The translations under genes were made by a program, and so were the position numbers. Source: Halohasta salina (GTDB lineage Archaea; Halobacteriota; Halobacteria; Halobacteriales; Haloferacaceae). Taken from it: a stretch of DNA of 64,000 nucleotides. The DNA is taken from assembly GCF_024178165.1 (NCBI RefSeq), contig NZ_JAMZIE010000006.1, forward strand, positions 89,054-153,053. The letters are read 5' to 3'. Below, one piece after another: positions 47,144-57,215 of this stretch; position 1 is the stretch's first letter; every line of letters begins with the position of its first letter. The notes under the pieces were generated by a model, which was not told where the DNA came from, made no database searches, and saw only the letters and a list, made by a program, of their open reading frames with translations.

Positions 47144-47869
47144 CTACAGCCGTTCCCCGGTTGCGAACGTCGACGGGTCGTCGGCCAGCGACCCACGCCG
47201 CCCGTCGAGTACGGCGAGCCGCTCACCACGCCGCCGTTCGAGCCAGTAGAGCAACTGCTCGGCCCACCGAAGCTTCCGGGCCTTCAGCGGGTCGACCGAC
47301 GGGTCGTCGAACGCCCAGCCGAGGAACCGAAGCTCCGCGGCTCCGAACGCGTCGGCGATAAAGGCGGCCCGGTCGCCGTCGGTGAACCCGCCGTAGTTTG
47401 CGACCGGCCCTCGCGGTTCGGCCTGCGTCGTCACCAGCGTCGACGCGAGGTCGAACCGTGGCAGCCACTCCCGCAGCGTCGGGATGTTGTCGCCGTGGGT
47501 GTGGGCTGCCACCGGCGTCCCCTCGCGGGTCAACTCGCTGGCGGTGTCGACGTTCTTGTCGAGGTCGGTCACCATCAGGTCGACCCTGATGCCGTGGTCG
47601 GCGAGCACGTCGACGGCCGTCGAGGCGGCGACGATAGCGTCGACGCTCTCGGGATCGAACGCCGCGAGGTCGGCCGAAAGCGTCGGGGCCGCCCCGACGA
47701 CGGCGACAGTCGCGCCATCGAGGTGGGTGAGCCGGTCGTCGTCGAACGGCCGAGCGAGTTCGGCGGCGACGTCCCGGGCGCGCTCGTCGGCCGCCCGATC
47801 GAAGCCGAGATCCGCGAGGATCGCCTCGTAGATCGGCTCCCACTCTGGAAAGCTGGGGCTACTGCTCAT
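47144..47869 (-). CDS. mptE: 6-hydroxymethyl-7,8-dihydropterin pyrophosphokinase MptE
   Basis: The 241-residue protein is the archaeal replacement for FolK: it activates 6-hydroxymethyldihydropterin for condensation with the para-aminobenzoyl part. VAVVGAAPTLSADL, AASTAVDVLADHGIRVDLMVTDLD and PVAAHTHGDNIPTL follow the MptE/DUF115 pattern. It lies just downstream of the dihydropteroate synthase gene at 48013 on the same strand, the next step in the pathway. Confidence 0.9.
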   Translation of the reverse strand: MSSSPSFPEWEPIYEAILADLGFDRAADERARDVAAELARPFDDDRLTHLDGATVAVVGAAPTLSADLAAFDPESVDAIVAASTAVDVLADHGIRVDLMVTDLDKNVDTASELTREGTPVAAHTHGDNIPTLREWLPRFDLASTLVTTQAEPRGPVANYGGFTDGDRAAFIADAFGAAELRFLGWAFDDPSVDPLKARKLRWAEQLLYWLERRRGERLAVLDGRRGSLADDPSTFATGERL

Positions 47870-48012
47870 CGATCCCTGATACAATCCGCCGATCGAGCCA
47901 GTGGCTCGTCGGTTGTGATATTGTATGGGCCGGATTGGCATCAAGTACCCCTACCCGAATGCCCCTCCGGCGTCCATTGCCTCGTTTCACATGATCCGGC
48001 ATAAGTTTTCTC

Positions 48013-49170
48013 TTAACAGCACGCGTTTCTGATACGTTCGACGACGGCCGAAATTCCGTCGGAACCGCCAGCCAGCGCCTCGGTAAGCCGATCGTACTCC
48101 GATTTGGTGCCAACCAATACCACGGGACTGTCAGACGCACGGCTGACACAGTCGACGCCCGCGGCCTCGCTTGCGGCCGCCAGCCGGTCGTGGGTGTCTG
48201 CGTCCATCCCCGAGAGTTCGAACACCCGTGTCACGCTCCGGTCGACGATCGCCTCGACGTTCTCGGTCACACCGAGTCGGTCGAGATGGCGGCGGGCCTC
48301 CCCTCTCCTCGTCACGTCGAGTTCCTCGACGGCGATCCCGTCGACGGTCTCCCGGAGCCGCGGGCGGCCGAACTCGTGGCCGATCAGCGCGGCGTCCCGC
48401 GTTTCGGCCACGTCGTGGGTCCGGATCACGTGGGCCCCGCGCTCGACGGCCATCGAGGTGGCGGCCAGCGAGACCGGCAGTGCCCCCTCGGTGTCCCGGC
48501 CGGCGACCGACCGGAGGAAGTTCTTCCGGTTGATCGAGACGAGAATGGGCTGGCCGTAGCCGCGGAACTCCCGCAGGCGGTGGAAGGTCTCCCGATCGTC
48601 CTCGATCGTCTTGTCCTCGCTCCAGCCGCCGAAGGCGGGGTCGACGATCGTCTTGTCGGTCAGTCCGTTGAGTTCGAGGGCCTCGTAGATGTCGTCGACG
48701 TCTTCGACCGCCCCCGGCCGTTCGAGGTCCGGCGGCGAGGCCATCTTGGCGACGGCGACGTCGTACTCCTCACAGATCTCGGGCATCTTCGGGTCGGCGA
48801 AGCCACAGATGTCGTTGACCATGTCGAAGCCCCCCCGGAGGGCGGCCTCGGCGACCTCGTGGTAGCGCGTCTCGATCGAGAAGACTGCATCCCCGGAAAC
48901 GCTTTCGATGGTTTCGAGGGCGGTATCGAGGCGATCGAGTTCCTCCTCGGCGCTGAGGACTTCGAACTTTTTATTCGCTGATTCGAGGCCGACGTCGACG
49001 ATGTCCGCGCCCTCGTCGATCAGTTCCTCGTCGACGTACGCGGCGGCCTCGCTCGGACTGTTGAACACGCTCGGCTTGTAGGGGGATTCCGAGCTGACGT
49101 TCAGTACGCCCATGATTCGCGGGGGCTGGTCGTCACCGATCTTCAGGCCGGCAGCGTCGACAGTTCGCAT
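48013..49170 (-). CDS. folP: Dihydropteroate synthase
   Basis: The 385-residue protein has the pterin-binding TIM-barrel motifs IMGVLNVSSESPY and DIVDVGLESA, then GGFDMVNDICGF and a C-terminal region unlike bacterial FolP (residues 270-385), as in archaeal DHPS-like enzymes. Together with mptE it would give the pterin-pABA adduct. The start at 49170 fits, since the pterin motif lies about 20 residues in. Confidence 0.88.
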   Translation of the reverse strand: MRTVDAAGLKIGDDQPPRIMGVLNVSSESPYKPSVFNSPSEAAAYVDEELIDEGADIVDVGLESANKKFEVLSAEEELDRLDTALETIESVSGDAVFSIETRYHEVAEAALRGGFDMVNDICGFADPKMPEICEEYDVAVAKMASPPDLERPGAVEDVDDIYEALELNGLTDKTIVDPAFGGWSEDKTIEDDRETFHRLREFRGYGQPILVSINRKNFLRSVAGRDTEGALPVSLAATSMAVERGAHVIRTHDVAETRDAALIGHEFGRPRLRETVDGIAVEELDVTRRGEARRHLDRLGVTENVEAIVDRSVTRVFELSGMDADTHDRLAAASEAAGVDCVSRASDSPVVLVGTKSEYDRLTEALAGGSDGISAVVERIRNACC

Positions 49171-49267
49171 ACCGTTACTGGGAACGCCGCCGACATAGGC
49201 GGTCCGGTCTACGGGGAGCGATCCCACACATCAGTCGCTTTTTGTCGGCCGAGTCGTTAGCTTCGCT

Positions 49268-49858
49268 ATGGGCAAAGTCAGTATCGGGCTTCGTGGCTGG
49301 CGGTTCGAGGAAGAGGAGATCTTCACCGACGACGAGGAGTTCAAACCCCTCGAAGAGATCCCCGAGGACCCACGGCAGCGACTGCTACGGCTCTCACGAC
49401 TGGTCGAACAGCCGTGCGACGCCTGCTATCTGATCCACGGCGAGGCCGACAAACAGCGGTGTAATCCGGCCGCCTACGTCTACGGCGAGCCGATGGACGA
49501 GATCGTCCTCTGTGCGGACCACGAGCCGGATTTCGTCTACTGGTACCAGAACGCCGGCGGCAGCGACCTCCGGGGCGACCCCGAGTTCGCCGCCGCCTTC
49601 CACCAGTGGTTCGCCGACGATAACCGGGCTCCGGAGGGGTTCGGCGGCGTCGACCACGTCGAGACCGATCCCGAAGCCCTGCCGGATCTGCCGACGCCCG
49701 AGGAGATCCACGACCGGCTCGAAGAAGACTACGAGCCCCGCGAGATCGACCTCCGGGAGTATATCGACGAGCCCGACGAACCACCCGCCGAGGACCGGGT
49801 CGACGACGAGGAGTTCGACGACCTCGATCTCGATACGGAGTATCCGACCGGCGAATGA
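49268..49858 (+). CDS. Conserved haloarchaeal hypothetical protein
   Basis: The 196-residue acidic protein begins MGKVSIGLRGWRFEEEEIF. A Cys-containing central region (CDACYLIHGE, CNPAAYVYGEP, LCADHEPDFVYWY) could bind a metal. The C-terminal 50 residues are a low-complexity acidic tail. Its stop overlaps the start of the tRNA methyltransferase gene (ATGA), suggesting a joint role in RNA metabolism; this is inference. Confidence 0.72.
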   Translation: MGKVSIGLRGWRFEEEEIFTDDEEFKPLEEIPEDPRQRLLRLSRLVEQPCDACYLIHGEADKQRCNPAAYVYGEPMDEIVLCADHEPDFVYWYQNAGGSDLRGDPEFAAAFHQWFADDNRAPEGFGGVDHVETDPEALPDLPTPEEIHDRLEEDYEPREIDLREYIDEPDEPPAEDRVDDEEFDDLDLDTEYPTGE

Positions 49859-50643
49859 GCCCGCGGCAGCAGCCCCCGGTCGTCGTGGTCGTCGAACCCG
49901 AGACGCCGGGCAACGTCGGTACCATCGCCCGCGCAATGAAGAACTTCGGACTGAGCGATCTCAAACTGGTCGACCCGCCGGAACTCGACCCCGACGGTGA
50001 AGCCTACGGCTTCGCGGGCCACGCCCGCGAGGACGTGCTCCCGAACGCCGAGGAAGTCACCCTCGACGAGATCATCGACACCTACCACACCGTGGGCTGT
50101 ACCGCGATCACGGGCGAGGACAGCCGCCGACACGTCCGGTTCCCGTTCAAAACACCGGTCGAACTCCGCGAGTCGCTGTCGACCGTCGACACCCGAACGG
50201 CGCTCGTCTTCGGCCGGGAGGGTCGGGGGCTCCACAACCGCGAGATCGAGCGGCTCGACGAGGTGTGTTCGATCCCTGCCAGCGGCGAGTATCCGGTGCT
50301 TAACCTCGGACAGGCGGCGACGATCCTGTTTTACGAACTGCGCGAACTGACCGTCGCGGAGACACAGCTCCCGGATGTCGACCACTATCGGGCCGAGGAA
50401 CGCGACATCGAGCGGCTATACGACTACTTCGCGGACTTCCTCGACGCCCAAGCCTACAACGAGCGGAAAACGGCCAAGACACGACGGCTGTTCCGGCGGC
50501 TGGTCGGCCGGGCCCACCCCACCGACCGGGAGGTCCACACGCTGTTGGGCGTCTTCCGGGGAGCGACCGATCGGCTCGACCGTTCGGTCGCACGTGCGAA
50601 GGGTGACGACGTACCGACGGACACACCCGAAGATCGGGAGTAG
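49855..50643 (+). CDS. trmJ: TrmJ-type RNA 2'-O-methyltransferase (SPOUT)
   Basis: The 262-residue protein has the SPOUT knot motifs: EPETPGNVGTIARAMKNFG (motif 1), LVFGREGRGLHNREIE (motif 2) and PVLNLGQAATILFYEL (motif 3). This is the TrmJ subgroup, which methylates ribose at tRNA position 32. The C-terminal 90 residues form a helical extension. Translationally coupled to the upstream hypothetical gene. Confidence 0.85.
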   Translation: MSPRQQPPVVVVVEPETPGNVGTIARAMKNFGLSDLKLVDPPELDPDGEAYGFAGHAREDVLPNAEEVTLDEIIDTYHTVGCTAITGEDSRRHVRFPFKTPVELRESLSTVDTRTALVFGREGRGLHNREIERLDEVCSIPASGEYPVLNLGQAATILFYELRELTVAETQLPDVDHYRAEERDIERLYDYFADFLDAQAYNERKTAKTRRLFRRLVGRAHPTDREVHTLLGVFRGATDRLDRSVARAKGDDVPTDTPEDRE

Positions 50644-50692
50644 GCACTGCCTACTCGGCTGTTGCCGTTCGTCCGACGATGGTAGACAGTGA

Positions 50693-51841
50693 CTACTCGA
50701 CGCTGACTTCGAACCGCGCGCCGCCGCTGTCGCTTTCGTCGACCGCGATCGACCAGTCGTGGGCCTCGACGATCTCCTCGACGATGTGGAGTCCCAGCCC
50801 GCTGCCGGCTTCGGTGGTGGTGTACCCCGACTCGAAGATCGCCTCCCGCTGGTCGTCGGGGATTCCGGGGCCGTCGTCACAGACGGCAAAGCCGGTCGAT
50901 GTCGGCTTGATCGTTACCGTCACCGAGTCGGTGTCGTCCTCGAACACCGCGTGTGGATCGGTCGGCCCCGCGTCGGCCCCGAGACCCACCGACTCCGCGG
51001 AGCCGTGTTCGATCGCGTTGCGGATCAGGTTCTCGAACAACTGCTGGAGCCGGATCGGGTTGGCCTCGACGCTCCCCAGCGTGGGTTCGACCCGAAGTCG
51101 GGCGGTCGAGGGGTCGACGATCCGCCAGGCCCGGATGGCGACCGTCTGGACCGAGACGGGTTCGGTGGCGTCGTCGTCGTGGGCCTCGATCGTCTGCAGG
51201 TGGTCGGTGACCAGCGAGTCGACCCGCTTGGCGGCGTTCCGGGCCGCACGGAGGTGTAACTCGGCGTTGGACGGCTCGTCCAACGCGAGCTCGATCCGAC
51301 CGTAGATCACTGACAGCGGCGAGTTGAGGTCGTGTGAGACGGTTCGGGCGAACTGGGTGAGCTCCCGGTTCCGTTCGGCGACCTGCTGGAACCGGTCTTC
51401 GAGCCGCCTGTAGGCCAACACCGCTTCGAGTCGTTCACCGGCGACCGTCGACAGCCGGTCGAGACGCGTCCGCACCGCCGGCGGACAGGCCTCGGCACGG
51501 AGAGCGACCGCTCCGGCCTCTCCCAGCGGGGCGGCCGCGTCCGGTGCGGAGTCGTCGGCTGCCGGATAGCGCGGCGCTCCGGCCTCGAAGGCGGCAGTGG
51601 TCACCGTCGACGGTGACGCCGGGCCATCGTCGGCTGCGGGTTCCAGCCGCTCGTCGTCGGGTTCGTACCGCCAACACCACGCCTCTTCGACCGGCTCTAG
51701 CGCCGTCAACGCCGTCTCGGTAACCGCAAAGATCTCACGCGGTTTGTCGGCCGCGACGACCCGCTCGATCGGCGTCGACCGGGCGTCGGCCATGCGGTCA
51801 GTCGTGCCGTCGGCTGTACCGTCGGCCGGGGCGGGAGCCAT
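50693..51841 (-). CDS. GAF-like sensor histidine kinase
   Basis: The 382-residue protein has an N-terminal GAF-like region (from about residue 20), the H-box TVSHDLNSPLSVIYGRIE with the phosphorylated His, N-box FENLIRNAIEHG, and G-box GLGLHIVEEIVEAHDW. No membrane helix is present. An internal ATG at 51793 (MADARSTPIERV) is a possible start, as the first 16 residues are low-complexity. Divergent to a small membrane gene and the HalX regulator at 52207, which may be its partner. Confidence 0.85.
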   Translation of the reverse strand: MAPAPADGTADGTTDRMADARSTPIERVVAADKPREIFAVTETALTALEPVEEAWCWRYEPDDERLEPAADDGPASPSTVTTAAFEAGAPRYPAADDSAPDAAAPLGEAGAVALRAEACPPAVRTRLDRLSTVAGERLEAVLAYRRLEDRFQQVAERNRELTQFARTVSHDLNSPLSVIYGRIELALDEPSNAELHLRAARNAAKRVDSLVTDHLQTIEAHDDDATEPVSVQTVAIRAWRIVDPSTARLRVEPTLGSVEANPIRLQQLFENLIRNAIEHGSAESVGLGADAGPTDPHAVFEDDTDSVTVTIKPTSTGFAVCDDGPGIPDDQREAIFESGYTTTEAGSGLGLHIVEEIVEAHDWSIAVDESDSGGARFEVSVE

Positions 51842-52023
51842 CTATACCGCCCGCGTGGCCGCCCGGTCGACGCCCGGCGTCGCCCGTGTGATTCCCGGTT
51901 GATATCGCCGCTCCATACCGTCATCTCTCTGTCGGGTTACTTTTACTTCACTCCCTAAATATCGGATCCGATAACAAACGGTCGACCACAAACAGTTAAT
52001 CCCCCGAGTCGGCAAAGGGGAGT

Positions 52024-52146
52024 ATGGATCAGTTCATCGAGATCGACGAAACGGCGCTGTCGCCGGTCGTCATTGTCACGACCGCGCTGTTGGTGCTGGC
52101 GTTCGTTCTCGGCTTCGCCGCTCGACTCGTCGGCCTCGTCGGGTAG
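52024..52146 (+). CDS. Small membrane protein, 40 residues
   Basis: ATG at 52024 begins MDQFIEIDETALSPVVIV, followed by a single hydrophobic helix (TTALLVLAFVLGFAARLVG) and a TAG at 52144-52146. Codon use is typical for the region. It lies 60 nt before the HalX regulator gene. No family is known; supported only by the clean frame and composition. Confidence 0.5.
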   Translation: MDQFIEIDETALSPVVIVTTALLVLAFVLGFAARLVGLVG

Positions 52147-52206
52147 GCCCCCGAGGAGCCAAACTTATATTGAACAGTCTACCTATCGATACGTACGACT
52201 ATCTGC

Positions 52207-52785
52207 ATGGCCACTCACGATCAGGAGACGCCGACCGTGCTCGTCGTCGACGACGAGCAGGATATCGCCGATATCTACACGCTGCAACTGGAAGACGAGT
52301 ACGACGTCCGCACCGTCTACGGCGGTCCGGCAGCCGTCGAGGCGGTCGACGAGAGCGTCGACGTGGTGCTGCTCGACCGGCGGATGCCCGAGATGTCGGG
52401 CAACGAGGTCCTCGAACGGATCCGGGCCGACGGCTACGACTGCCGGGTGATCATGGTGACGGCGATCGACCCCGAGTTCGACATCATCGAGATGCCGTTC
52501 GACGACTACCTCTGTAAGCCGGTCGACAAGGCGACGCTGGAGGCGGCGATCGAACAGCAGCTCACCGCCAAGGAGTACGACGAGACGGTCAGCGACCTGT
52601 TCCGGGCGACCTCGAAACTCACCGTGCTGGAACAGGAGATGAGCGAGGAGGAACTGGCGGACTCCGAGGAGTACCAGCGCCTCAAGCGGGCGACCGCCGA
52701 GATGCGCAGCGAGGCCGAGGAGTTGATGGTCGAACTCGACGATTTCGAGGCCGCGTTCAAGGCGATCGACCGGTCGTCGACCTGA
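52207..52785 (+). CDS. HalX domain response regulator
   Basis: The protein has 192 residues. The receiver domain has DDEQDI (acidic pocket), phosphorylated Asp57 in VVLLDRRMPEMSG, Thr in MVTAIDP and Lys in CKPVDK. The C-terminal HalX domain (about 135-190) is helical and acidic (SEEELADSEEYQRLKRATAE). HalX proteins are haloarchaeal regulators without a DNA-binding domain. The kinase at 50693 is nearby. Confidence 0.88.
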   Translation: MATHDQETPTVLVVDDEQDIADIYTLQLEDEYDVRTVYGGPAAVEAVDESVDVVLLDRRMPEMSGNEVLERIRADGYDCRVIMVTAIDPEFDIIEMPFDDYLCKPVDKATLEAAIEQQLTAKEYDETVSDLFRATSKLTVLEQEMSEEELADSEEYQRLKRATAEMRSEAEELMVELDDFEAAFKAIDRSST

Positions 52786-53685
<900 letters not shown>

Positions 53686-53792
53686 AGCTACTACGTAGCG
53701 ACGTGGTTCTTAAAAACCACCAGCATCGCCGGCCGCCGGTCGACCCCGATCAGTTCCAAACATATAGCACCGTCACGTACAAAAGTACGTCA

Positions 53793-54449
53793 GTGAATAC
53801 GACACATCCCGCGGTGGCGCTGGTGGTCGACCGGTGGCCCCGTCCGACCAGCCGGCTGGCCGCGGTCGGTCGGTCGACCGGCGGTGCGGGGGGTGCGGGA
53901 CGACCCGGCGACTGCGACCGGGCGACATCTTCGGTGATCGGCATTGTGGTATTGGTGGCGATGGTCTTGATCGTCGCTGCCACGGTCGGCTGGGCCGGCC
54001 TCGGCTTCTCCGAGCAGCTCCGCGAGCCGGCTCCGAACGTCGCTGAGTCGAATGCCAAATTTGTGGCAGATAGTGGAATTACCGGTCAGATTGTTCGTCT
54101 TACGCACGTCGCCGGTGACTCGATAGCAGTTTCCAATATCGAGATTTTGGTCGATGCAGAGTGTGATGATGGCGATGCGCAAGGACGTGTCGTTGCGCTG
54201 CCACCCGATGGGAATAGCCTCGATGCAGAAAATATCGAGGGAACTGATTTTTTCGACGAAAGTAGCTTCCGCTCAGACCGAACTGTTCTTCGAAGTGATA
54301 CGACGAACACGCTCTCCGCTGGCGAATTCATACAGTTTCGAATGATCAGCGGTACCTGCGAAGTCCCCGCGGGAAACAAAGTGACCGTCCGTATTATTCA
54401 CATGCCTTCCGACTCGGTTGTAATCAAGGAGATGTTAACAGCGTCATAG
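53793..54449 (+). CDS. Type IV pilin-like protein
   Basis: The 218-residue product is from the GTG at 53793. A pilin class III signal with DRATSSVIG followed by a hydrophobic helix (IVVLVAMVLIVAATVGWAG, residues 51-69) marks an archaeal type IV pilin. The leader before the cleavage site is unusually long at about 43 residues, and no start codon lies nearer in frame. TATA CATATAG lies about 30 nt upstream. From about 54040 the codons are clearly less GC-rich than neighbouring genes, as is common for surface genes. Ends near a stop at 54447. Confidence 0.72.
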   Translation: MNTTHPAVALVVDRWPRPTSRLAAVGRSTGGAGGAGRPGDCDRATSSVIGIVVLVAMVLIVAATVGWAGLGFSEQLREPAPNVAESNAKFVADSGITGQIVRLTHVAGDSIAVSNIEILVDAECDDGDAQGRVVALPPDGNSLDAENIEGTDFFDESSFRSDRTVLRSDTTNTLSAGEFIQFRMISGTCEVPAGNKVTVRIIHMPSDSVVIKEMLTAS

Positions 54450-54465
54450 CGGTCGTCGTTGTACT

Positions 54466-54828
54466 TTAATTGGCCTGTTCATCCTCGTCGTCTTCCGGTA
54501 TTACTTCGGTCGACAACACCTTCAACGGGATATTGTGCAGTTGTTGGCCGATCTCCTTACGGGCGATGCGGCTGGCGTGTTGTTCCTGTTCGACGTTGAA
54601 GACGATCAGTTCGAGTTCGAGGGCGACCAATGCTTCGTCGGCCGCGATGAAGGCGGGCGGCAACTCCTCTCCGGAGGGCGAGGTTCGCGTCCCCATCTCG
54701 ATCTCGACGTAGTTGAGATCCGGGTTCAGCATTTCTCCCGTCTTGGAGATGGCGATCCGGACAGCCTCGTCCACGGTCTCGACATCGTACACGGGCACCG
54801 CAGCCTCGACGACGACTCGGCAGTCCAT
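54466..54828 (-). CDS. UPF0212 (DUF555) family protein
   Basis: The 120-residue protein starts MDCRVVVEAAVPVYDVETVDEA, and continues with SKTGEMLNPDLNYVEIEMG and a C-terminal NVEQEQHASRIARKEIGQQLHN. It matches the conserved archaeal UPF0212 family; function is unknown. The start at 54828 is used because the longer frame upstream is not conserved-looking. Confidence 0.8.
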   Translation of the reverse strand: MDCRVVVEAAVPVYDVETVDEAVRIAISKTGEMLNPDLNYVEIEMGTRTSPSGEELPPAFIAADEALVALELELIVFNVEQEQHASRIARKEIGQQLHNIPLKVLSTEVIPEDDEDEQAN

Positions 54829-54906
54829 GGGGCCAAATAGACTCGCAGCGCGTATGAAACTTCGCCTACATTCTCGAAAAACAGACACTCGTCCCGCTGC
54901 CGTCTG

Positions 54907-55821
54907 TCAGTTTCCGCCGTTCCGCAAATAGTGAAAGACGTAGGTCTGGGCGTAGCCCGCATACTGCCCGCCGAACTGCTCGCGGATGGCTCGTGAGGTC
55001 GAGACGTACCCGCCCTGATCGCAGTCGGGATAGTGGTCGGCGATGGCGGTCTGGATCCACGTATCGAGGGGGACGGCCTCGGTAAAGCCCAGCGAGAACA
55101 GCAGGACGCAGTCGGCGACCTTGTCGCCGACGCCGACGAACTGGGTGAGGTGGTCACGGGCGTCCTCGTAGTCGAGTCCCATCGCCGCCCGTGGATCGGC
55201 CTCACCGTCGGCGATCATTGCGGCGGTCCGCTGGACGTAGGGTGCACGGTAACCGAGGCTCAACTCGCGAAGTTCCTCCTCGGTTCGCTCGGCGAGCTGG
55301 CCGGGCGTCGGAAAGGCATGATACGTCTCACCGTCGACCTGGATCTCGTCGCCGTACTCGCGGGCCAGTCGACGCTGCATCCCGTGGATCCGCGAGACGC
55401 GCATCTGGGCCGAACAGATAAACGAGATCAGACACGGAAAGACCGGATCGCGCACGAGTCGCATCCCGCGGTACCGCTCGAAGGCACTGTCGAGGAGTGG
55501 GTCGGCTGGCGTGTCGGCCTCGATTGCATGCAGGTCATCGTCGAGTCGCAGGAGATGGGTGAGGAGCGGCACCGCATCCGTCGTCGACTCCCACCGGAGT
55601 TCGCCGTCGACCTGCCGGACCCGGACGACGGCCGACTCCTCGATCACGTCGGGGATCGGCGTGACGACCGTCTCGTACCACGCATCGCCGCCGTGGGCCG
55701 CGGTCGTGGTGTACATCTCGCCGTCGGGGCGGTCCCACAGGTAGCTCTGGCCGCTTTCGCCGGTCGACTGGAGGTCGAACCCCCCCGCTAGCTCCGCGAT
55801 CGGAATCGCACCCTGTTCCAT
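54907..55821 (-). CDS. 8-oxoguanine DNA glycosylase-like (OGG/HhH-GPD)
   Basis: The 304-residue protein has an N-terminal beta domain typical of OGG1 and a HhH-GPD catalytic domain. ICSAQMRVSRIHGMQRRL, FPTPGQLAERTEEELREL and GVGDKVADCVLLFSLGFTEAVPLDTW contain the helix-hairpin-helix, catalytic Lys (GDKVAD) and Asp (PLDTW). It would excise 8-oxoguanine, with lyase activity. A DNA repair role beside photolyase (45425) and the two SODs fits an exposed halophile. Confidence 0.87.
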   Translation of the reverse strand: MEQGAIPIAELAGGFDLQSTGESGQSYLWDRPDGEMYTTTAAHGGDAWYETVVTPIPDVIEESAVVRVRQVDGELRWESTTDAVPLLTHLLRLDDDLHAIEADTPADPLLDSAFERYRGMRLVRDPVFPCLISFICSAQMRVSRIHGMQRRLAREYGDEIQVDGETYHAFPTPGQLAERTEEELRELSLGYRAPYVQRTAAMIADGEADPRAAMGLDYEDARDHLTQFVGVGDKVADCVLLFSLGFTEAVPLDTWIQTAIADHYPDCDQGGYVSTSRAIREQFGGQYAGYAQTYVFHYLRNGGN

Positions 55822-55883
55822 TACCCGATCCTGACAGGCGGCGCGCTTCGGCCTTTCGGTGTCGTGTGGCCGTCCCGGACGGG

Positions 55884-56333
55884 CTAGCCGACGTCCCACG
55901 TGACGAGGCTCTCGGCGACGTAGTTGAACGTCATGCCGACACAGATGCCGATCCCGTTGGCGACCGTCGGCCAGAGGTCGACGCCGGCGATCGGCAAGGT
56001 GGCCTCGATAGGCCTCGTCAGCCCGAACAGCACGGCGAAGCCGACCCCCAAACCGACCGCTCGGACGAGATGTGAGCGCCCCCACCGACCGAGGGCCGGC
56101 CTCGCGCCGGCGTTGCCGGCCGCCGCAAAGGTCCAGCGGTCGTTGACCAGAAACATCGTCGAGATCGACAGCTCAGCGCCGACGGCCTTCGCCGCCAGCG
56201 GGCCGATCCCGGCGGTGGTAGTCAACAGGGCGACGACCAGCGTCTCGATACTCGCACCGAGCGCGCCGACCGAGAGGAACTTCCCGATCCGGGCGCGGTG
56301 GGCCAGCGCCGACAGCGGCGACTCAGTCGCCAT
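55884..56333 (-). CDS. GtrA family membrane protein
   Basis: The 149-residue protein has four hydrophobic helices starting KFLSVGALGASIETLVVALL, and the GtrA motifs ELSISTMFLVNDRWTF and NGIGICVGMTFNYVAESLVTW. It overlaps the GT2 gene by 11 nt and probably flips polyprenyl-linked sugars for glycan assembly. The partner glycosyltransferase is adjacent. Confidence 0.88.
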   Translation of the reverse strand: MATESPLSALAHRARIGKFLSVGALGASIETLVVALLTTTAGIGPLAAKAVGAELSISTMFLVNDRWTFAAAGNAGARPALGRWGRSHLVRAVGLGVGFAVLFGLTRPIEATLPIAGVDLWPTVANGIGICVGMTFNYVAESLVTWDVG

Positions 56334-57090
56334 CGGTCGTCGGGCTGAGCGTCGACCCGTGGGTCGGTTGGACGTCACGGTAGCGAGGGCTGGTGGCGAT
56401 GGCCTGCGCGCGCCGCCGGACGTCGAACAGTGCCCGCCCGAGTTCCAGCGAGGTCGAAAGCGGGTCGACGGTCGACTCCGGGTGGTCCTCCCACGTGACG
56501 GGGACCTCGGTGATCCGGTAGCCGAGCGCGCCGGTGACCGCGACGAACTCCAGATCCCACGCGAACCCCGACTCGTAGCAGTGGTGGCCGATCTCGGCCC
56601 ACGCCTCGGCCCGAAGCGCCTTCGCCCCACACTGGTAGTCGTAACAGGCTGTTGGCAGCAGTTTCCGGGCACTGACCGCGAAGGCGTCGCCGAGCAGCCG
56701 CCGGCCGACCGTCTGATGGTCGACGATCCGCGCCTCGGGATGCCGACGGGAGCCGATCGCCACCGTGTCGGCCCGCTGGCGGACGTGGTCGACGATGTCG
56801 GCCAGCGACGCTGCGGGCACCGAGCCGTCGGCGTCGACGAACGCGAGGACGGCGGTCGAAAGCTCGTCGAAGCCGTCCATGATCGCCCCACCTTTACCGC
56901 GCCGACGCCTCGCCACACCCAACTCGTCGGCCAGCGGCTCGACCCGTGCCAGCGTCGACTCGCTGGGGGCGTCGATCTCGATGCGAACCGTCACCGGGTC
57001 GAGTGCCGATCGGATCGCGCCGACCGACGCCGCGAGCGCGTCGACGTCCGGCTCGTAGGCGGGAATAACGACGCCAAGAGCGTCGCTCAT
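56323..57090 (-). CDS. GT2 family glycosyltransferase (dolichyl-phosphate sugar synthase-like)
   Basis: The 255-residue protein begins LGVVIPAYEPDVDALAASV (nucleotide-binding start), contains GKGGAIMDGF, the DxD motif in AFVDADGSVPAASL, and the acceptor region KLLPTACYDYQCGAKALRAEAW. This matches DPM1-like polyprenyl-phosphate hexose synthases. Its C-terminus overlaps GtrA. Confidence 0.88.
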   Translation of the reverse strand: MSDALGVVIPAYEPDVDALAASVGAIRSALDPVTVRIEIDAPSESTLARVEPLADELGVARRRRGKGGAIMDGFDELSTAVLAFVDADGSVPAASLADIVDHVRQRADTVAIGSRRHPEARIVDHQTVGRRLLGDAFAVSARKLLPTACYDYQCGAKALRAEAWAEIGHHCYESGFAWDLEFVAVTGALGYRITEVPVTWEDHPESTVDPLSTSLELGRALFDVRRRAQAIATSPRYRDVQPTHGSTLSPTTDGD

Positions 57091-57215
57091 GGCGTTTCAC
57101 CGCCTGCTACCGGCTGCGAGAGCTGACCACTCATACAGGCGTCCGACGCCGTACTGGGTGTTAATTCTGCGGACGTACAGAGATGAAAACAAGTCGCCGA
57201 TCGAGACCGAGCCGG

